Positions 20,856-32,413 of a DNA stretch of 64,000 nucleotides are shown here, one piece after another. Origin of the DNA: Triticum aestivum. Its lineage: Eukaryota; Streptophyta; Magnoliopsida; Poales; Poaceae. The notes beneath the pieces were generated by a model, which was not told the origin of the DNA, searched no databases, and saw only the letters and a program-made list of their open reading frames with translations. Every line of letters starts with the position of its first letter. Within the stretch, counting starts at the first letter, position 1. Location of the stretch: positions 170,991,703 through 171,055,702 of the forward strand of contig NC_057800.1 in the NCBI RefSeq assembly GCF_018294505.1, written 5' to 3'. Position numbers and translations under genes: made by a program.

Positions 20856-23370
20856 GTTGGCGCCCACCGTGGGGCTATCGCACGATGGTTTCGAGTTCTT
20901 AAAGGGCAACTTTGATGGACTCAGGGGATACGCTGTGGGCCGGATGATGAAGAGTCGTCGCGGAAAGCTCTACATCGACAACGCAGGATGGGGCCCTGAG
21001 GCTGATTCAATCGAATACGGGTACCGAGTCCCCTTTGGTGGGATTCACGTCTTCATCGGCAAGATTGGCGAACCGGGCCCTGAGCCGGACACCTGCACCG
21101 ACATCATCGAGACGGCTCAGCGTGCAAGCCCTTCCCCGGTTCAGCCCGTGGCGAAGCATGTGTTCGTAGGTGTCATCCATGGAGCAGAATATGAGTACGA
21201 ACCGGCATCCGATGGAGAAACCGTTGTCTGCTCCGACGACGAGTCTTCTGGAGAGACCGAATCACTCTATCAGTTGCAGGATGGCTGGATTGGTGGAGGT
21301 TCCGAGGGCAACAGTATTCCAGACTCCCCTGACCTGCCAAACCGGGCCGCTATCTTCATGGCCGGTACACAATCAGTGCCCCACTCATCAACCGCCGCAA
21401 GAATGCTCTCCGGTTCAGCAACAGCCACGCCAGCAGGGGCTGGGAGCTCTGGGCCACCTCCGGCTCAAGTTATGTCTAACTTGTTTGATGGTTTGGCAAC
21501 ATTGATGGCCGCAGAGGTGGATGCAGCAGCCCGGGATCAGCACAACACGGATATCGCAAAGGTAAAGGATCAGATAACTCAAGCTAAAGCGGACCTAGAA
21601 GCAAAGAACCCTAGGATGGCTACAGAATGGGCCGAGTTGGAAGCTCAGGCCTACCGGCTTAGGCTGGATCAGAATGCTTCAGAGGAAGTCATGAGAAGAA
21701 GATACCGATCGCATCTCCCGCCGAGTTATGAGCCAAGAAATCTCTTCAATACGCCAGGAGCAGGAACGAGTAACCAGCCAATATTAAACCGGGCGGAGGC
21801 GCCAGGAACAGGAGCGCCGGTTCAGCCGCGCGTGACGGACCCGCCTCGTCAGAACAACATTGTGCCACAGTATGTTCCAACACCTCCCGGGCATTACTGC
21901 AACCCGTTGGACAACATTGTGGCTGCCGCTTCGTGATTGGCAGCCCTCCCAACCGATGGCGAATCACCAGTTGCGATTGAGGCATGACAGGCCAGGGATC
22001 TCCTTCAAACAGCTCTAAACCAGCAGCAGACATATTCGCACAGTCGTGAGAGGATTCATTCCACCGCTCATCCAAGCCGGAGCTACAGCAGGCATGTTGA
22101 GGATGAACCGGCCGTATCAAACAGTGCACGTCACCGTAGTTCTCCGCGAGGGCACAACCCGACAGGGGGAGGTGCTAATGCGCAGGATGTGGTGGACCAT
22201 GGTCGCGCGCGTCGAGAGGCCGAGTTAGCAGCTCTGCACAGAGCCCGTCAACCTACTTCGGTTTACCCTACCGCTTCAGTAGAGCCAGGTGTGGTATTCA
22301 GTTCCTTAGGGGTGTCGTGTCTTACCCCCGCTTTGCATAATGTGAGATTGCCCAAGGATTTCGAAGGACCTCATAAGGTACCCAATTATACCGCCGATCT
22401 ACAACCAGAGGCATGGGTTGAAATCTATGAGATGGCAATAGAGATGTTAGATGTGGATGAAGTAGTATGTGCTAAATAATTCACCATGATGTTGGAAGGA
22501 ACAGCTCATACTTGGTTGAAGAGCTTACCAAATAACTCTATCGGATCATGGGCCGAATTGAAGCACTGGTTTATCCAGAACTTCAAAGATACTTGTAAGA
22601 AGCCCATGTCAATTGTGGATCTGGCCACTTGTGTCCAAGAGGATGGGGAGTTCACAACCCATTGGGTAAAGCGGGTCTCAGCTATTTTGCATTCATCAGA
22701 TCGTATCATTGTAGATACCGTAGTGCTAACATTGGAGGTAATTGCCGTTTTCTGCCGCTCAAACAGAAGTTAGGAAGGCTCAAACGTCACTGCAAAGATA
22801 TGTCAACGCTTATGGCCACTTTGGTTAAATACGCCGATTCAGATAATACCAAAGACCCTGACTCAGAGGAAGACAAACCGGGGAAAGGGAAAAAAGAACG
22901 GCAACACCAAGGGTCAACAGCATAATCCGGCAGGCCATGGGAACAATGGTAAGTGCAAGGCCGACAACAGTTTGGACTTTGTGGCTAACACCAATGCTCA
23001 GGAGAATGGTCAGCGCCGTAAGGGCAAGCAGCCCTAGAGGGGCGGAGGTTCAGGCCCCAATTTGGAGCGCCTGTTAAATCAACCCTGTCCAAAGCATGGA
23101 TCAAAGGAGAAGCCAGCATCGCATCTTTGGAAGGATTGTTGTATCATGCGAGATTTCAAGAACTCCAATATGTTTCAGTACAATAATGGCCTGCCTGGCG
23201 GTTCAGGAGGTGGTTTCCACGGGCAGGGTTATGGAGGCGGCAGCTCCGGTTCAGGATTTTAGGGCAATCAAACCAGACACAACAATGAAGGGAACCAGGG
23301 CAACCAGGGAGGTTACAACAATCAGGGGAACCAGCAGCAGCAGCAGTCGGGTTATCAGAGCAATCCTAAG
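20800..23370 (+). pseudogene. Tat-2 gag, frame opens inside the 5' LTR
   Basis: Seen: ATG 20800 lies 56 nt before the LTR end, exactly as in Tat-1. The frame crosses the LTR/PBS border into 'FLKGNFDGLRGYAVGRMMKS' and stays open to TGA 21934. Beyond it the same frame continues with an extra TGA (about 21985) and a TAA at 22477. The core gag domain lies at about 22330-22720 ('YTADLQPEAWVEIYEMAIE', 'WLKSLPNNSIGSW', 'FIQNFKDTC'), followed by a frameshift near 22735. A Cys/His-rich segment ('CPKHGSKEKP', 'LWKDCCIM') and a Gly/Gln-rich tail follow. Not functional. Confidence 0.8.
20857..20874 (+). other. Tat-2 primer-binding site
   Basis: Seen: TTGGCGCCCACCGTGGGG starting one base after the LTR, identical to Tat-1. 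It is also in frame with gag and encodes part of 'LAPTVG'. Confidence 0.85.
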
Positions 23371-24187
23371 CAGTTAAATAGTGGGCAGTATCATGTCTTC
23401 ACCACTAGCTTGTGTAAGCGTGATCAGAAGCTTCACAAGAGGGCAGTAAACTCTGTTGAACCGGCGGTGCCTCAGTATTTGCGCTGGTCTGAGCAACCCA
23501 TTTTGTGGAGTAGAGAGGATCACCCCCCCCCGGGTTGACAATCCGGGTCATCTGGCTTTAGTGGTGGCCCCTCAAGTTGGGGGATATAAGTTCACTAAGG
23601 TACTCATGGATGGGGGAAGTAGTATCAACATTCTATATTATGATACCTTCCGTCGTATGGGGTTGACAGATAAGAATCTTAAACCGTCAAACACCGTTTT
23701 CCATGGTGTGGTGCCTGGCAAGTCTGCATATCCAGTGGGCAAGATAGCCTTAGAGGTGGCTTTTGGAGATGACCATGATTCAAGATCAGAAACATTGACT
23801 TTTGAGGTGGTGAAAATCAAAAGTACGTATCACGCTTTGTTTGGGCGACCGGCTTATGCTAAGTTCATGGCGAGGCCGTGTTATGTTTATCTATAGCTTA
23901 AAATGCCAGGTCATAAGGGGACCATCACAGTACATGGGAGCAGGAAGATTGCTTTGGAATGTGAGGAAGGTGATGCGGCTTATGCTGAGTCAGTTTGTGC
24001 CACGGAGGAGCTGAAGTTTTATAAAGACCAAGTTGATCCGGCAGATATGACCTCTTTGAAAAAGCCAACTACGGAACACAATCTGGCATTGAAATTTAAA
24101 TCGGCCACATATACTAAGATGGTTGATTTTGTTCCTGGCAATTCATCCAAGCAGTTCAGCATCACCGCTAACCTGGATCCCAAATAG
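23371..24187 (+). pseudogene. Tat-2 protease region
   Basis: Seen: 'YHVFTTSLCKRDQKLH', then a frameshift in a run of C (23520-23531), then 'GGYKFTKVLMDGGSSINIL' with the catalytic Asp intact. TAG 23894-23896 replaces the Gln codon that Tat-1 keeps in 'YLQLKM'. The frame ends at TAG 24185-24187 after 'DPK', the same place as in Tat-1. Confidence 0.85.
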
Positions 24188-25607
24188 GAAAGCGCGCTCA
24201 TCAAGTTCATCCGTGAGAATCGGGACATCTTTGCATGGAAACCTTCTGACATGCTAGGTGTACCGAGGGAACTCGCTGAGCACACACTTAACATTGATCC
24301 TAAGTTTAAACCGGTCTGGCGGTTTCTCCGCTGCTTCAATGAAGAAAGGCGCAAGGCTATTGGTGAAGAGGTAGCTTGGTTGTTGGCTGCAGGGTTTATC
24401 GTGGAGGTCTTTCACCCGGAGTGGTTGGCTAATCCGGTGCTGGTTCTTAAGAAAAACGGCACTTGGCGTACGTGTGTAGATTACACAGACTTGAACAAGG
24501 CTTGCCCTGTAGACCCCTTTGCCCTCCAGATCATTGATGCTACGGCGGGTTGTGACCGTTTGTGTTTTCTGTATGCTTATTCTGGTTACCATCAGATCAA
24601 AATGGCAGTTAAGGACCAGGAGAAGACAACTTTCATCACTCCCTTTGGAGCCTTCTGCTATGTCTCCATGCCCTTTGGGCTTAAGAGTGCCCATGCGACT
24701 TATCAACGCTGTGTTCAGAATTGTCTTCATAAGAAAATTGGGCGTAATGTTCATGCATATGTGGATGATATTGTGATAAAATCTAGGAAGGAGGAAACAT
24801 TGATAGATGATTTGAGAGAAACCTTTGACAACCTCCGGGTTTACAAGATGATGCTCAATCCGGAAAAGTGTGTCTTTGGTGTCCCGACAGGCAAACTCTT
24901 GGGTTTTCTGGTATCAAACAGAGGCATTGAGGCTAGTCCGAAAAAAATCTCAGCAATTACATCTTTGGCTAAACCGGTGTGTATCAATGACGTTCAACGT
25001 TTGGTCGGTCGGATTGAGGCTTTGAGTCGGTTTATCAGTCGTCTTGGGGAGAAGGCTATCCCTTTATATCAGATGCTAAAGAAAACAGATGATTTTGTCT
25101 GGAGCGAGGCGGCTGATAAAGCGTTTGAGGATCTGAAGAGGCAGTTAGCTGAACCGCCTGTGCTTGCAGCCCCGGTCGATAAAGAGCCGTTATTGCTATA
25201 TGTGGCTGCTAATGCCCGAGCTATTAGCGTGGCTATTGTGGTGGAGCGCAAGGAAGCTGGAAAGGAGTATCCGGTTCAACGGCCAGTTTATTATATCAGT
25301 GAGGTGCTCATTGAATCAAAGCAGAGGTATCCACATTGGCAGAAGCTGGTGTATGGAGTGTTTATGGCAAGACGGAAGCTTAAACATTATTTTCAGGGCC
25401 ATCCTATCACAGTGGTCAGTTCAGCCCCTCTGGGAGATATCATTCAAAATAGAGAAGCAACTGGCCGGATTGCCAAGTGGGCTATTGAGCTTGGACCTCA
25501 CGGGCTCAAATACATACCTCGCATAGTGATCAAATCCCAAGCACTTATGGACTTCATCAATGACTGGAAGGAAGTGCAGGCACCAGAGGAAAAGCCAGAT
25601 AATACGT
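24188..25607 (+). pseudogene. Tat-2 reverse transcriptase and degenerate RNase H
   Basis: Seen: from ATG 24251 a 476-codon open frame with 'NPVLVLKKNGTWRTCVDY', 'YSGYHQIKMA', 'MPFGLKSAHATYQ' and 'YVDDIVIKS' at about residue 169, then the RT thumb and an RNase H-like domain without clear catalytic acids ('YVAANARAISVAI'). RT motifs look intact. Expression would need passage through the TAG at 24185. Sister of 11211-12636. Confidence 0.9.
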
Positions 25608-26122
25608 ATTGGACTATTCACTTTGATGGATCCAGACAGTTGGAGGGCTCGGGGGCTGGAGTCATACTAACTTCCCCATGAGGTGACAAGTTTTGTTATG
25701 TCCTCCGTTTAATGTTCCCTTGTACTAACAATGCAGCTGAGTACGAGGCCTTACTCCACGGCCTTCGGATGGCTAAGCAGATGAACTTAAGCCGGGTTAA
25801 GTGCTTTGGGGATTCAGATCTGGTGGCTCAACAGGTGTCTGGCACTTGGGATTCTAAAGACCCACTCATGGCTGCATATCGACGAGAGGTGGACACAGTA
25901 GCTAGTCACTTCAAGGGTTATCAGGTGGACCATATGGACCGGCGAAAGAACGAAGCGGTGGACGCTTTAAGTCTCCTTGGTTCTCAGCGTAAACCGGTCC
26001 CACCAAATGTTTTTCTTGACGTGCTGCATAATCCGTCGGTCAAGGTACCAACAGAGGAGGAGTTGGCTATTCCTGACCCGGAGGCTCAATTGGTGGCAGC
26101 TTTGCATGTCATACCTGATTGA
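25608..26122 (+). pseudogene. Tat-2 extra archaeal-type RNase H
   Basis: Seen: 'YWTIHFDGSRQLEGSG', a TGA at 25679 where Tat-1 has the Arg codon CGA, then 'NNAAEYEALLHGLRMA', 'CFGDSDLVAQQV' and 'KNEAVDALSLLG'. The D-E-D residues are present. The frame closes with TGA at 26120 where Tat-1 has Trp. Known: dual RNase H is a Tat hallmark. Confidence 0.85.
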
Positions 26123-27379
26123 ATAATCCCATACCTGGCTTACATAAACCGGGGCGAGTTACCGGAGGATGAAACATCGGCCCGACAGAAAATCTGGCGT
26201 TCCAAGTCAATGACCATACTCAACGGAGAGTTACATCATTATAGCGTCTCAGGGGCAATTTAGCGTTGTGTCTCTCCTCAAGAGGGTTGTGAGATTTTGC
26301 GAGAAATCCATGAAGGGGGTTGTGGTCACCACGTCGGTTCAAAGTCTTTGGTAGCTAAAGATTTTTGCCATGGTTTTTATTGGTTAACAGCTCATGCTGA
26401 TGCGGAGGACTTAGTCAAAAGATGTGACGGTTGTCAAAAATTCGCACGCCGTGCTCATATTCCGGCTCAGGAGTTGAGGATGATTCCAATAACATGGCCA
26501 TTTCCGACTTGGAGGCTTGATATGGTTGGACCCTTTAAGCGCTCCAAGGACAAAAAGACCCACTTATTAGTGGCAGTTGACAAATTCACCAAATGGGTGG
26601 AAGCAGAGCCAGTCAGTAAGTGTGATGCGGTCACGGCGGTTCAATTCATCAAAAAGGTGATATTCCGGTTTGGCTTTCCACACAGTATTATAACTGATAA
26701 TGGTACTAATCTGTCAAAAGTATAGATGGAGGAATTTTGCCAACGTGAGCACATCCGGCTTAATATAGCATCGGTGGCTCACCCCCAGTCTAATGGTCAA
26801 GCAGAGAGGGCAAATCAAGAAATTTTGAGAGGTATTAAACCCCGGCTTATGGTTCCTTTGAAACGGACACCGGGTTGTTGGGTTGAGGAGTTACCTTCTG
26901 TGTTATGGAGCATCAACACCACACCCAACAGATCTACGGGTTACACGCCTTTCTTCATGGTTTATGGAGCGGAGGCAGTTCTTCCTAGTGACATACGTCA
27001 CGACTTGCCCCGTGTGGCAGCTTATATTGAAGCTGATAATGAGACAGCACGTCAGGACTCACTGGACTTGTTAGATGAGGAGCGCGATCTTGCAGCAGCA
27101 CGTTCGGCGATTTATCAACAAGATCTCCGACGTTATCACAGCCGCCGGGTTAAGACCAGAACCTTTCAAGAGGGTGATTTGGTGCTCCGGCTTATCCAGG
27201 ATCAGACTGATATGCACAATTTATCCCCACCTTGGGAAGGACCCTTTGTGGTCAGCAAGAATCTGCACAACGGGTCATATTACCTCATTGATGTTCGAGA
27301 GCACAAAGACTCATGTAAATCGGAGGAGGAGACCAAGCGGCCATGGAATATAGCTCTTCTTAGGCCTTACTATACTTGA
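26123..27379 (+). pseudogene. Tat-2 integrase
   Basis: Seen: zinc-binding 'GGCGHHVGSKSL' with 'RCDGCQKF', then all three catalytic acids: 'RLDMVGPF', 'IITDNGTN' and 'SNGQAERAN'. After them come 'NRSTGYTPFFMVYGAEA' and a C-terminal domain ('FQEGDLVLRL', 'PPWEGPFVV') ending 'RPYYT'. One TAG (26723-26725) separates the second and third catalytic residues, and the linker before 26297 has stops. No chromodomain, as expected for Tat. Confidence 0.85.
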
Positions 27380-27559
27380 GCCACACGCTCTTCTTATGTA
27401 CATATTTATGACAATGTATATATTATATAATAAACCGGAGCCTCGAATAAAGCAGGGTCTCTGTTCTTTTTACATCATGTGTGAGCTTACAAGGCATTTC
27501 TGTTGATACAACGGAGTTTTGTTAAACCGGCTTATACGGCCACACGGATATAAAGAAAA

Positions 27560-27765
27560 TCACTAGGGGCTTGGTCATATCCGAACCATAGCTACACCTC
27601 TTGATCGGTTTGAATCCACAAAGGGATATCACTAGGGGGCTTGGTTGTTGTCACACCATAGCTACACCTCTTGATTGGTTTAAACACCACAAAGGGATGT
27701 CACTAGGGCGCTTGGTTGTTGTCACACCATAGCTACACCTCTTGATAGGCGTTAAGCCAAAAGGA
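27560..27765. repeat. 70 bp tandem repeat, three copies, in Tat-2 3' region
   Basis: Seen: 'tcactaggg' starts units at 27560, 27629 and 27700, each with 'ccatagctacacctcttgat'. Same position relative to integrase as the 77 bp repeat in Tat-1, and the word 'cctcttgat' is shared in orientation-corrected form. Confidence 0.85.
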
Positions 27766-28946
27766 AATTATGTGGAGCCAAAGAGAGTCTGTTGCGTTAA
27801 GCACAACTCAAACATAGGTAACCACCGAGCACAACTTACATATTACCTGGGGGCTCTTTGCTTCTCAAATAACAATGAGTTTTGAACCCTTGTAATAGGC
27901 TATCAAGCCAGGCTTGGAAGCCAGGTGTATTCACCTAAAACCCCGGGTTATCCTGCCTCTTTAAGTAAGTCACTCCGTCCAGGTAAACCTGGTATGACCC
28001 ATCGAACGTCTGACAAGTCAATCCCATGGACCCTGAACTTGTCACAGTTAAATCGGTGATTGGTTAAAGATTGAGGTCCATCTAAAAAAGGCTTTGTAAA
28101 ATGGTTTAACTTAGTGGCCTGGCAGCCCATGAAAAGCCTCGATTTGGAGCCTGACAGCTCGTAAAAAGCCTCGTGTGTTCTTTTTGAGTTATATTTGCCA
28201 AGTTTTTCGCCTTTGTTGAGGTCCATAATATCTTCTGATAAACCGGTGTCCTTGACCCGGCTTGGCTTTCAACTACAAGTTGTCAGTACATGATCAGTCA
28301 TAATCCGGCATTCATTAACCCGATCTGGTTTTGACTAACAAGTCGCCAGTGTTATAAACAAAACCGGGTGTTTATTATATCCCGGTACGGTTTATTATCA
28401 TAATCTGACAAATTAAGGAAGGAGTTATCAATGCTCCGGATTGGTGTTTACACCTTTACCATACAAGTAGTTGGTCAGCCAATGAGGTATGTTGCAGATA
28501 TTATTATTTTTATACAAACTTTGATTATCCATCTAAGTATTGTATATTTTTGGGCATCATGACTCGTCCAGTGGTAAACCACTAGGACACTTTCAAGTTC
28601 TTGTATCCAGGAACACAAATCATCATGGGCTATGCATAAATAGATCCCAAAAAGTGGAGCAAGTTTTCACAATATCAAAGCACCACAAAACATGCTAGAT
28701 GGCATGATAGATAAAGGAGTTTTTGCTATCCTATTACAAGAAGCTTCAAAATGGCTCCAATTGACTAATTGTTTTTAAGCATTGGCACACAATAGCTGGT
28801 AAACCGGCTGCCGGTTTAAGATGCTTCGTCTGGATGGTTTGACGGTTGAGGGTCATTTGGTGCAATCACTTCTTCTTCATCCCTCCCAGACGCTGGAAAT
28901 CAACCGTTGACCAATCGATTCCGGTTAAAGCTTGAAACACGGCTTC
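27766..28946 (+). other. non-coding spacer of Tat-2
   Basis: Seen: no convincing ORF on either strand. The words 'aaaccggc' and 'ccggctt' recur many times, a compositional habit of this family. It separates the sense gag-pol from the tail-to-tail antisense gene. Confidence 0.6.
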
Positions 28947-29470
28947 TTAATGGATAAGGATGGAGGGGTTAATGTCAGGAGCGTAAGTATGCTTACAGAT
29001 TGGAGGCACAAGTTCTTCGACTTCATGGATTTCGGCAGGCTGTCTCTTCCCTTCAGTGTCGTAAGCCGGCTGGAAATGAGATAAGTATGTGTCTTCTGCC
29101 AGTTTGTTGGCTATTGGCCGCATTTCTTTTGTCAGCCTTCGGAGATCATCATTGTCGAAGTTTGAACTGTCCTCCTTCACACCTGGATATCCTTTAATGA
29201 TGTCATCCGCTTCAAGATCTGGAATCCATGCTTTGGCCCGGATTAGTGCTGTCAGCGATCCTGCTCTTGCGGCTACCTTCTTCAGTTCGGTAATCCGGGC
29301 TGGTAACATGGCCAGTTTCTCAAGAGTTTCTTTTATCAGTGATGGCGCCGGTTTATTGTAGGCTGCAGTGCATATAGCACGCTGGGATCCAGAGTAAAGC
29401 TGTTCTATTAAGGTATACGCCGCTTTAAGCTTCATCCGCATATCAGCACCCAGATGAGTAATGCGAGTGC

Positions 29471-29549
29471 CTGTCATGGTTTAATATCAGCCATACTGGT
29501 GAACAATAAGGTCTCATGAATTGGACAAACAGCATAAGGAGATACTTAC
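29471..29549 (-). other. 79 bp intron of the antisense gene
   Basis: Seen: donor TTTG/GTAAGTATC and acceptor CATGACAG/GCACTCGC on the minus strand. The reading frame is open on both sides. Confidence 0.7.
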
Positions 29550-29826
29550 CAAATACAGCGGACGTCATAGCGTTGATTTGCCGCTTCAAACCAGTTAGTT
29601 CATCCACAACTGGCTTCAGGGCTGCTTCGACATCCTCAGCTCTTTTAGTTAAACCGGCCTTCTCGGTTTCCCAGTCAGCACGTTCCTTGTTAAAAAACTC
29701 CTTTAGTTTTTCCATAGCTGTCAGGGCTTTGGTCAGCTCCTCCTTGGCTTTCACAGCCTCTGCTTGTTGAGACTTCATGTTCTCTTGCAAATCAGCAGTT
29801 TGGGCTTCTCTATTGCTTAGCTCGGC

Positions 29827-30275
29827 CTGTAACAGTGAAGATATGTCAACAACAGGATATGTTTTTTCTAAGTACTAAGTGTATAACAAGTTATGCACTT
29901 CGTACTTGGGGGCTAATGCCTATTTGCTCTGTTATCAATACATCTTTTATAAGTCGCCAGAACAATGCAAGCATTATCCTTGACACTTGGGGGCTAATGT
30001 GCATCTGTTCAAAACGGACGCATGGATTTCAAGACCCGGATTACCTCACGAAGCTAAACCGGCCCTTGGGGGATACACTGAGGAAAGCTACATAATTGCA
30101 TTGGTAAAGTATCGGTTTTGTTTTCACTAAGGACCTGACATTTTGAGGGTCAGCAAGAGAGGATTAAAGTATTACAAAGACCCGGTTTAAGATTAACATC
30201 ATAAAACGGCCCTTGGGGGCTACCTGGGCTAGTGTTTCAACTTTGGAATCAAGAAATAAAGGGAGATGAAAATAC
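29827..30275 (-). other. 449 bp intron of the antisense gene with repeated motif
   Basis: Seen: donor ATGAG/GTATTTTC and acceptor GTTACAG/GCCGAG. The intron carries four plus-strand copies of 'cttgggggcta' or close variants (near 29908, 29990, 30065 and 30213). Confidence 0.65.
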
Positions 30276-30795
30276 CTCATAGCGTTCCTTCATCAGGTTC
30301 ACCAAACCGGCTTCATAGTCACGGTTTGAGTGCAAACGGTTTAAGAAACCGGAGTGAAGTTCTTCAGCACTAAGATGAGCATAGCTTGATAAGTCAGTGC
30401 TCCATTTACCCTTTTCTCTGGAAACACGCTCTTCTTTGGCACTATGTTGGGCCAAGATTACAGGATGGCCAGGAGAGCTGTGGCCCTTTCCAGTAATGAT
30501 AACATCATCTCCTTGGCCTTCAGTAGTTTTTGCGGGTGATGATGGAGTATCAGTACCTCTCACCAGACTAGCCCGGTTTGGAGCTGCCGGTTCAGTGTCA
30601 GGCATAGCAGGATCAGCTTCTGGTTGTTCATCAATATTCTGGTCTTGAAGGGGTGGTTCATCAAAGATAGCTTCAGGATGAGGACCCTCCGGTTCACGAG
30701 TTTGGTGTGGTTCTCCTATATGCTCTTCTTCAAAAATCGCCTGGTCTTCTGATGGATTGTTGACCCGAGCTTTCTTGCTGGGTCTGGCTTTGGCT

Positions 30796-30874
30796 CTGCA
30801 AACAAAATTAAAAAAAGGTTTAGCATCTTATTCAAGATTTGCAATGCATTGAAAGAAAGGGTTTGAATGCTTAC
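30796..30874 (-). other. 79 bp intron of the antisense gene
   Basis: Seen: donor AGCTGG/GTAAGC and acceptor TTGTTTGCAG/AGCC. Joining keeps the frame open. Confidence 0.7.
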
Positions 30875-32413
30875 CCAGCTACAGTTTTAAGAGGAGGGAG
30901 TTGGGTTGCTGTTGATTTGCCAGAAGATGAGGGAGGTGTCACCTGATAATTTAAATTGGAAGGATTAAGAGGCTGTCTGAAATAACCTGCCTGGGGATAA
31001 GAATTGTCAAAAGTGGGGGAGACCTCAGATCGGCGCTTCCGAACCAGGGTATCAGGTAAACCGGCCGAAGTGACCTATTGGCCACTGTGCCGGGTTGTCC
31101 GACGAGCTTCATGTTGATGCGTCTTCAAAATAAATGTTGGATCCAAGTAAGCAAGAGGATGAGAAAAGCTTACTTTCCAGACTGCTTGATGGGTTTTTTG
31201 TGTTGGCATAGAGTCTGAACCGGAGGAAAGGGTAATTACCTCTACATCATTAACCTGGCTGCCTTCTACGTCCTCCTGATAAGGATCATTGTTAATGAGG
31301 TGCATGAAAAGGGAGCCAAGTGAGTCAAGTTCTATCATCTGCATCTTCATTAAGTTCCATGTTGATCCGGTCAGCCGTTTTCCGCTTTGAGGTACGCTTG
31401 ACGGCTTTGGTTTTGGGACGGGATGGCTTTGCCACTTTATCTGCAGATTTCCGCTTCCAGATGGGATCATCACCTTGTTCATACACAAACAGAGGAAAGT
31501 TTACAAGTTGAACAATTTAAAAGATATCAAAGATAAAAAGGAAGCATAGTGCTTATAACAGGTGATTTATTTTGAGTGTAGAAGGGGTTCAAGCCGGTTT
31601 GGCGACAGACTGATTCCAGTTCATTCAAAATTTTCTTAACGCCTTCAGTGACCTCTTCATCGGTTATCTGAATGTTGATGTGGCGTTGGGGGTCTTCAAC
31701 CTCACCGGTATACTCACACATTAACCGGGACGGCGGCTTAGTGGCAAGACGCTCCAAGATATCCAGTAACACACAAAATCAACGCCTGATAAACCGTCGG
31801 CCATAAAGGCCCGGAGCTTGGCGAGTTGAGGGCATATTTGGCCCGTTCTGCAGAACTTAAACGTTGTGGCATTGGATGAGTGTTGGAAATCCGGTGATCA
31901 CGGTAGCCTAGAAGAGGGTTCTCATCTTTAGGAGAGGTATCTATGCAATAGAACCAAGTCTGGTTCCATTCCTTAGGGCGACTGTGCAGTTTGGCATGAG
32001 GGAATTCAACTTCCTTCCGCTTTTGAATAGAGACACCACCAAGTTCGGTGTTGGGACCATTTACAAATTCTGTACGTCGGTTCAGATGAAAAAAGTCCCA
32101 GAACAACTCAGAAGTTGGTTCTTCTTGTAAGTACACATCACAGAAGACTTGGAGGTTGCATAGATTGGACACCGAGTTGGGTCCGATATCTTGAGGATGG
32201 AGTTGGAAACTAGCAAGAACATCTCGGAAAAACTTCGACCCGGGTGGTTTGAAACCACGGCCTATGTGGTCGACAAAGACCACTACCTCACCCTGCCTCG
32301 GGGTAGGAGGATTCTCTGTTCCTGGAACTCGCCAGCGAATTTCCGTTTTCTTGGGAAAGGTACCAATACTGACCATTCCGTTCAACTGTTCTTCGGTGTT
32401 CCGGGAAGGAGCC

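Larger units (their letters stand above)
20338..32413 (+). mobile_element. Tat-lineage gypsy element (Tat-2), 3' end cut by Tekay
   Basis: Seen: 5' LTR, PBS, gag, protease, RT, archaeal-type RNase H and integrase on the plus strand, then a tandem repeat, a non-coding spacer and an antisense multi-exon gene. The Tekay-like LTR begins at 32414 inside that gene, so the Tat-2 PPT and 3' LTR are beyond it and not seen. The left flank 'gattc' (20333-20337) would be the target-site duplication; its partner is not in view. The host is the Athila-like env ORF. Confidence 0.9.
28947..32413 (-). pseudogene. antisense multi-exon gene of Tat-2 (aORF, PF04195-like)
   Basis: Seen on the minus strand, 5' to 3': a truncated exon from 32413 with 'GEVVVFVDHIGRGFKPP', 'FFRDVLASFQLHPQDIGPNS' and 'LFWDFFHLNRR', which I recognise as the Pfam 'putative gypsy type transposon' domain. 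A frameshift near 31760 leads to 'ILERLATKPPSRL'. A basic exon follows (31470-30875; 'RKSADKVAKPSRPKTKAVK' in one frame, frameshift near 31335, TAG at 31077). Next come an exon opening with 'AKARPSKKARV' (30795-30276), a coiled-coil exon (29826-29550; 'NKERADWETEKAGLTKRAE') and a last exon (29470-28947). Splice sites GT-AG fit at each junction. Known: Grande and RIRE2 relatives carry antisense ORFs of unknown role. The basic clusters suggest a nuclear protein (inference). It is broken by the Tekay insertion at its 5' end. Confidence 0.75.
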
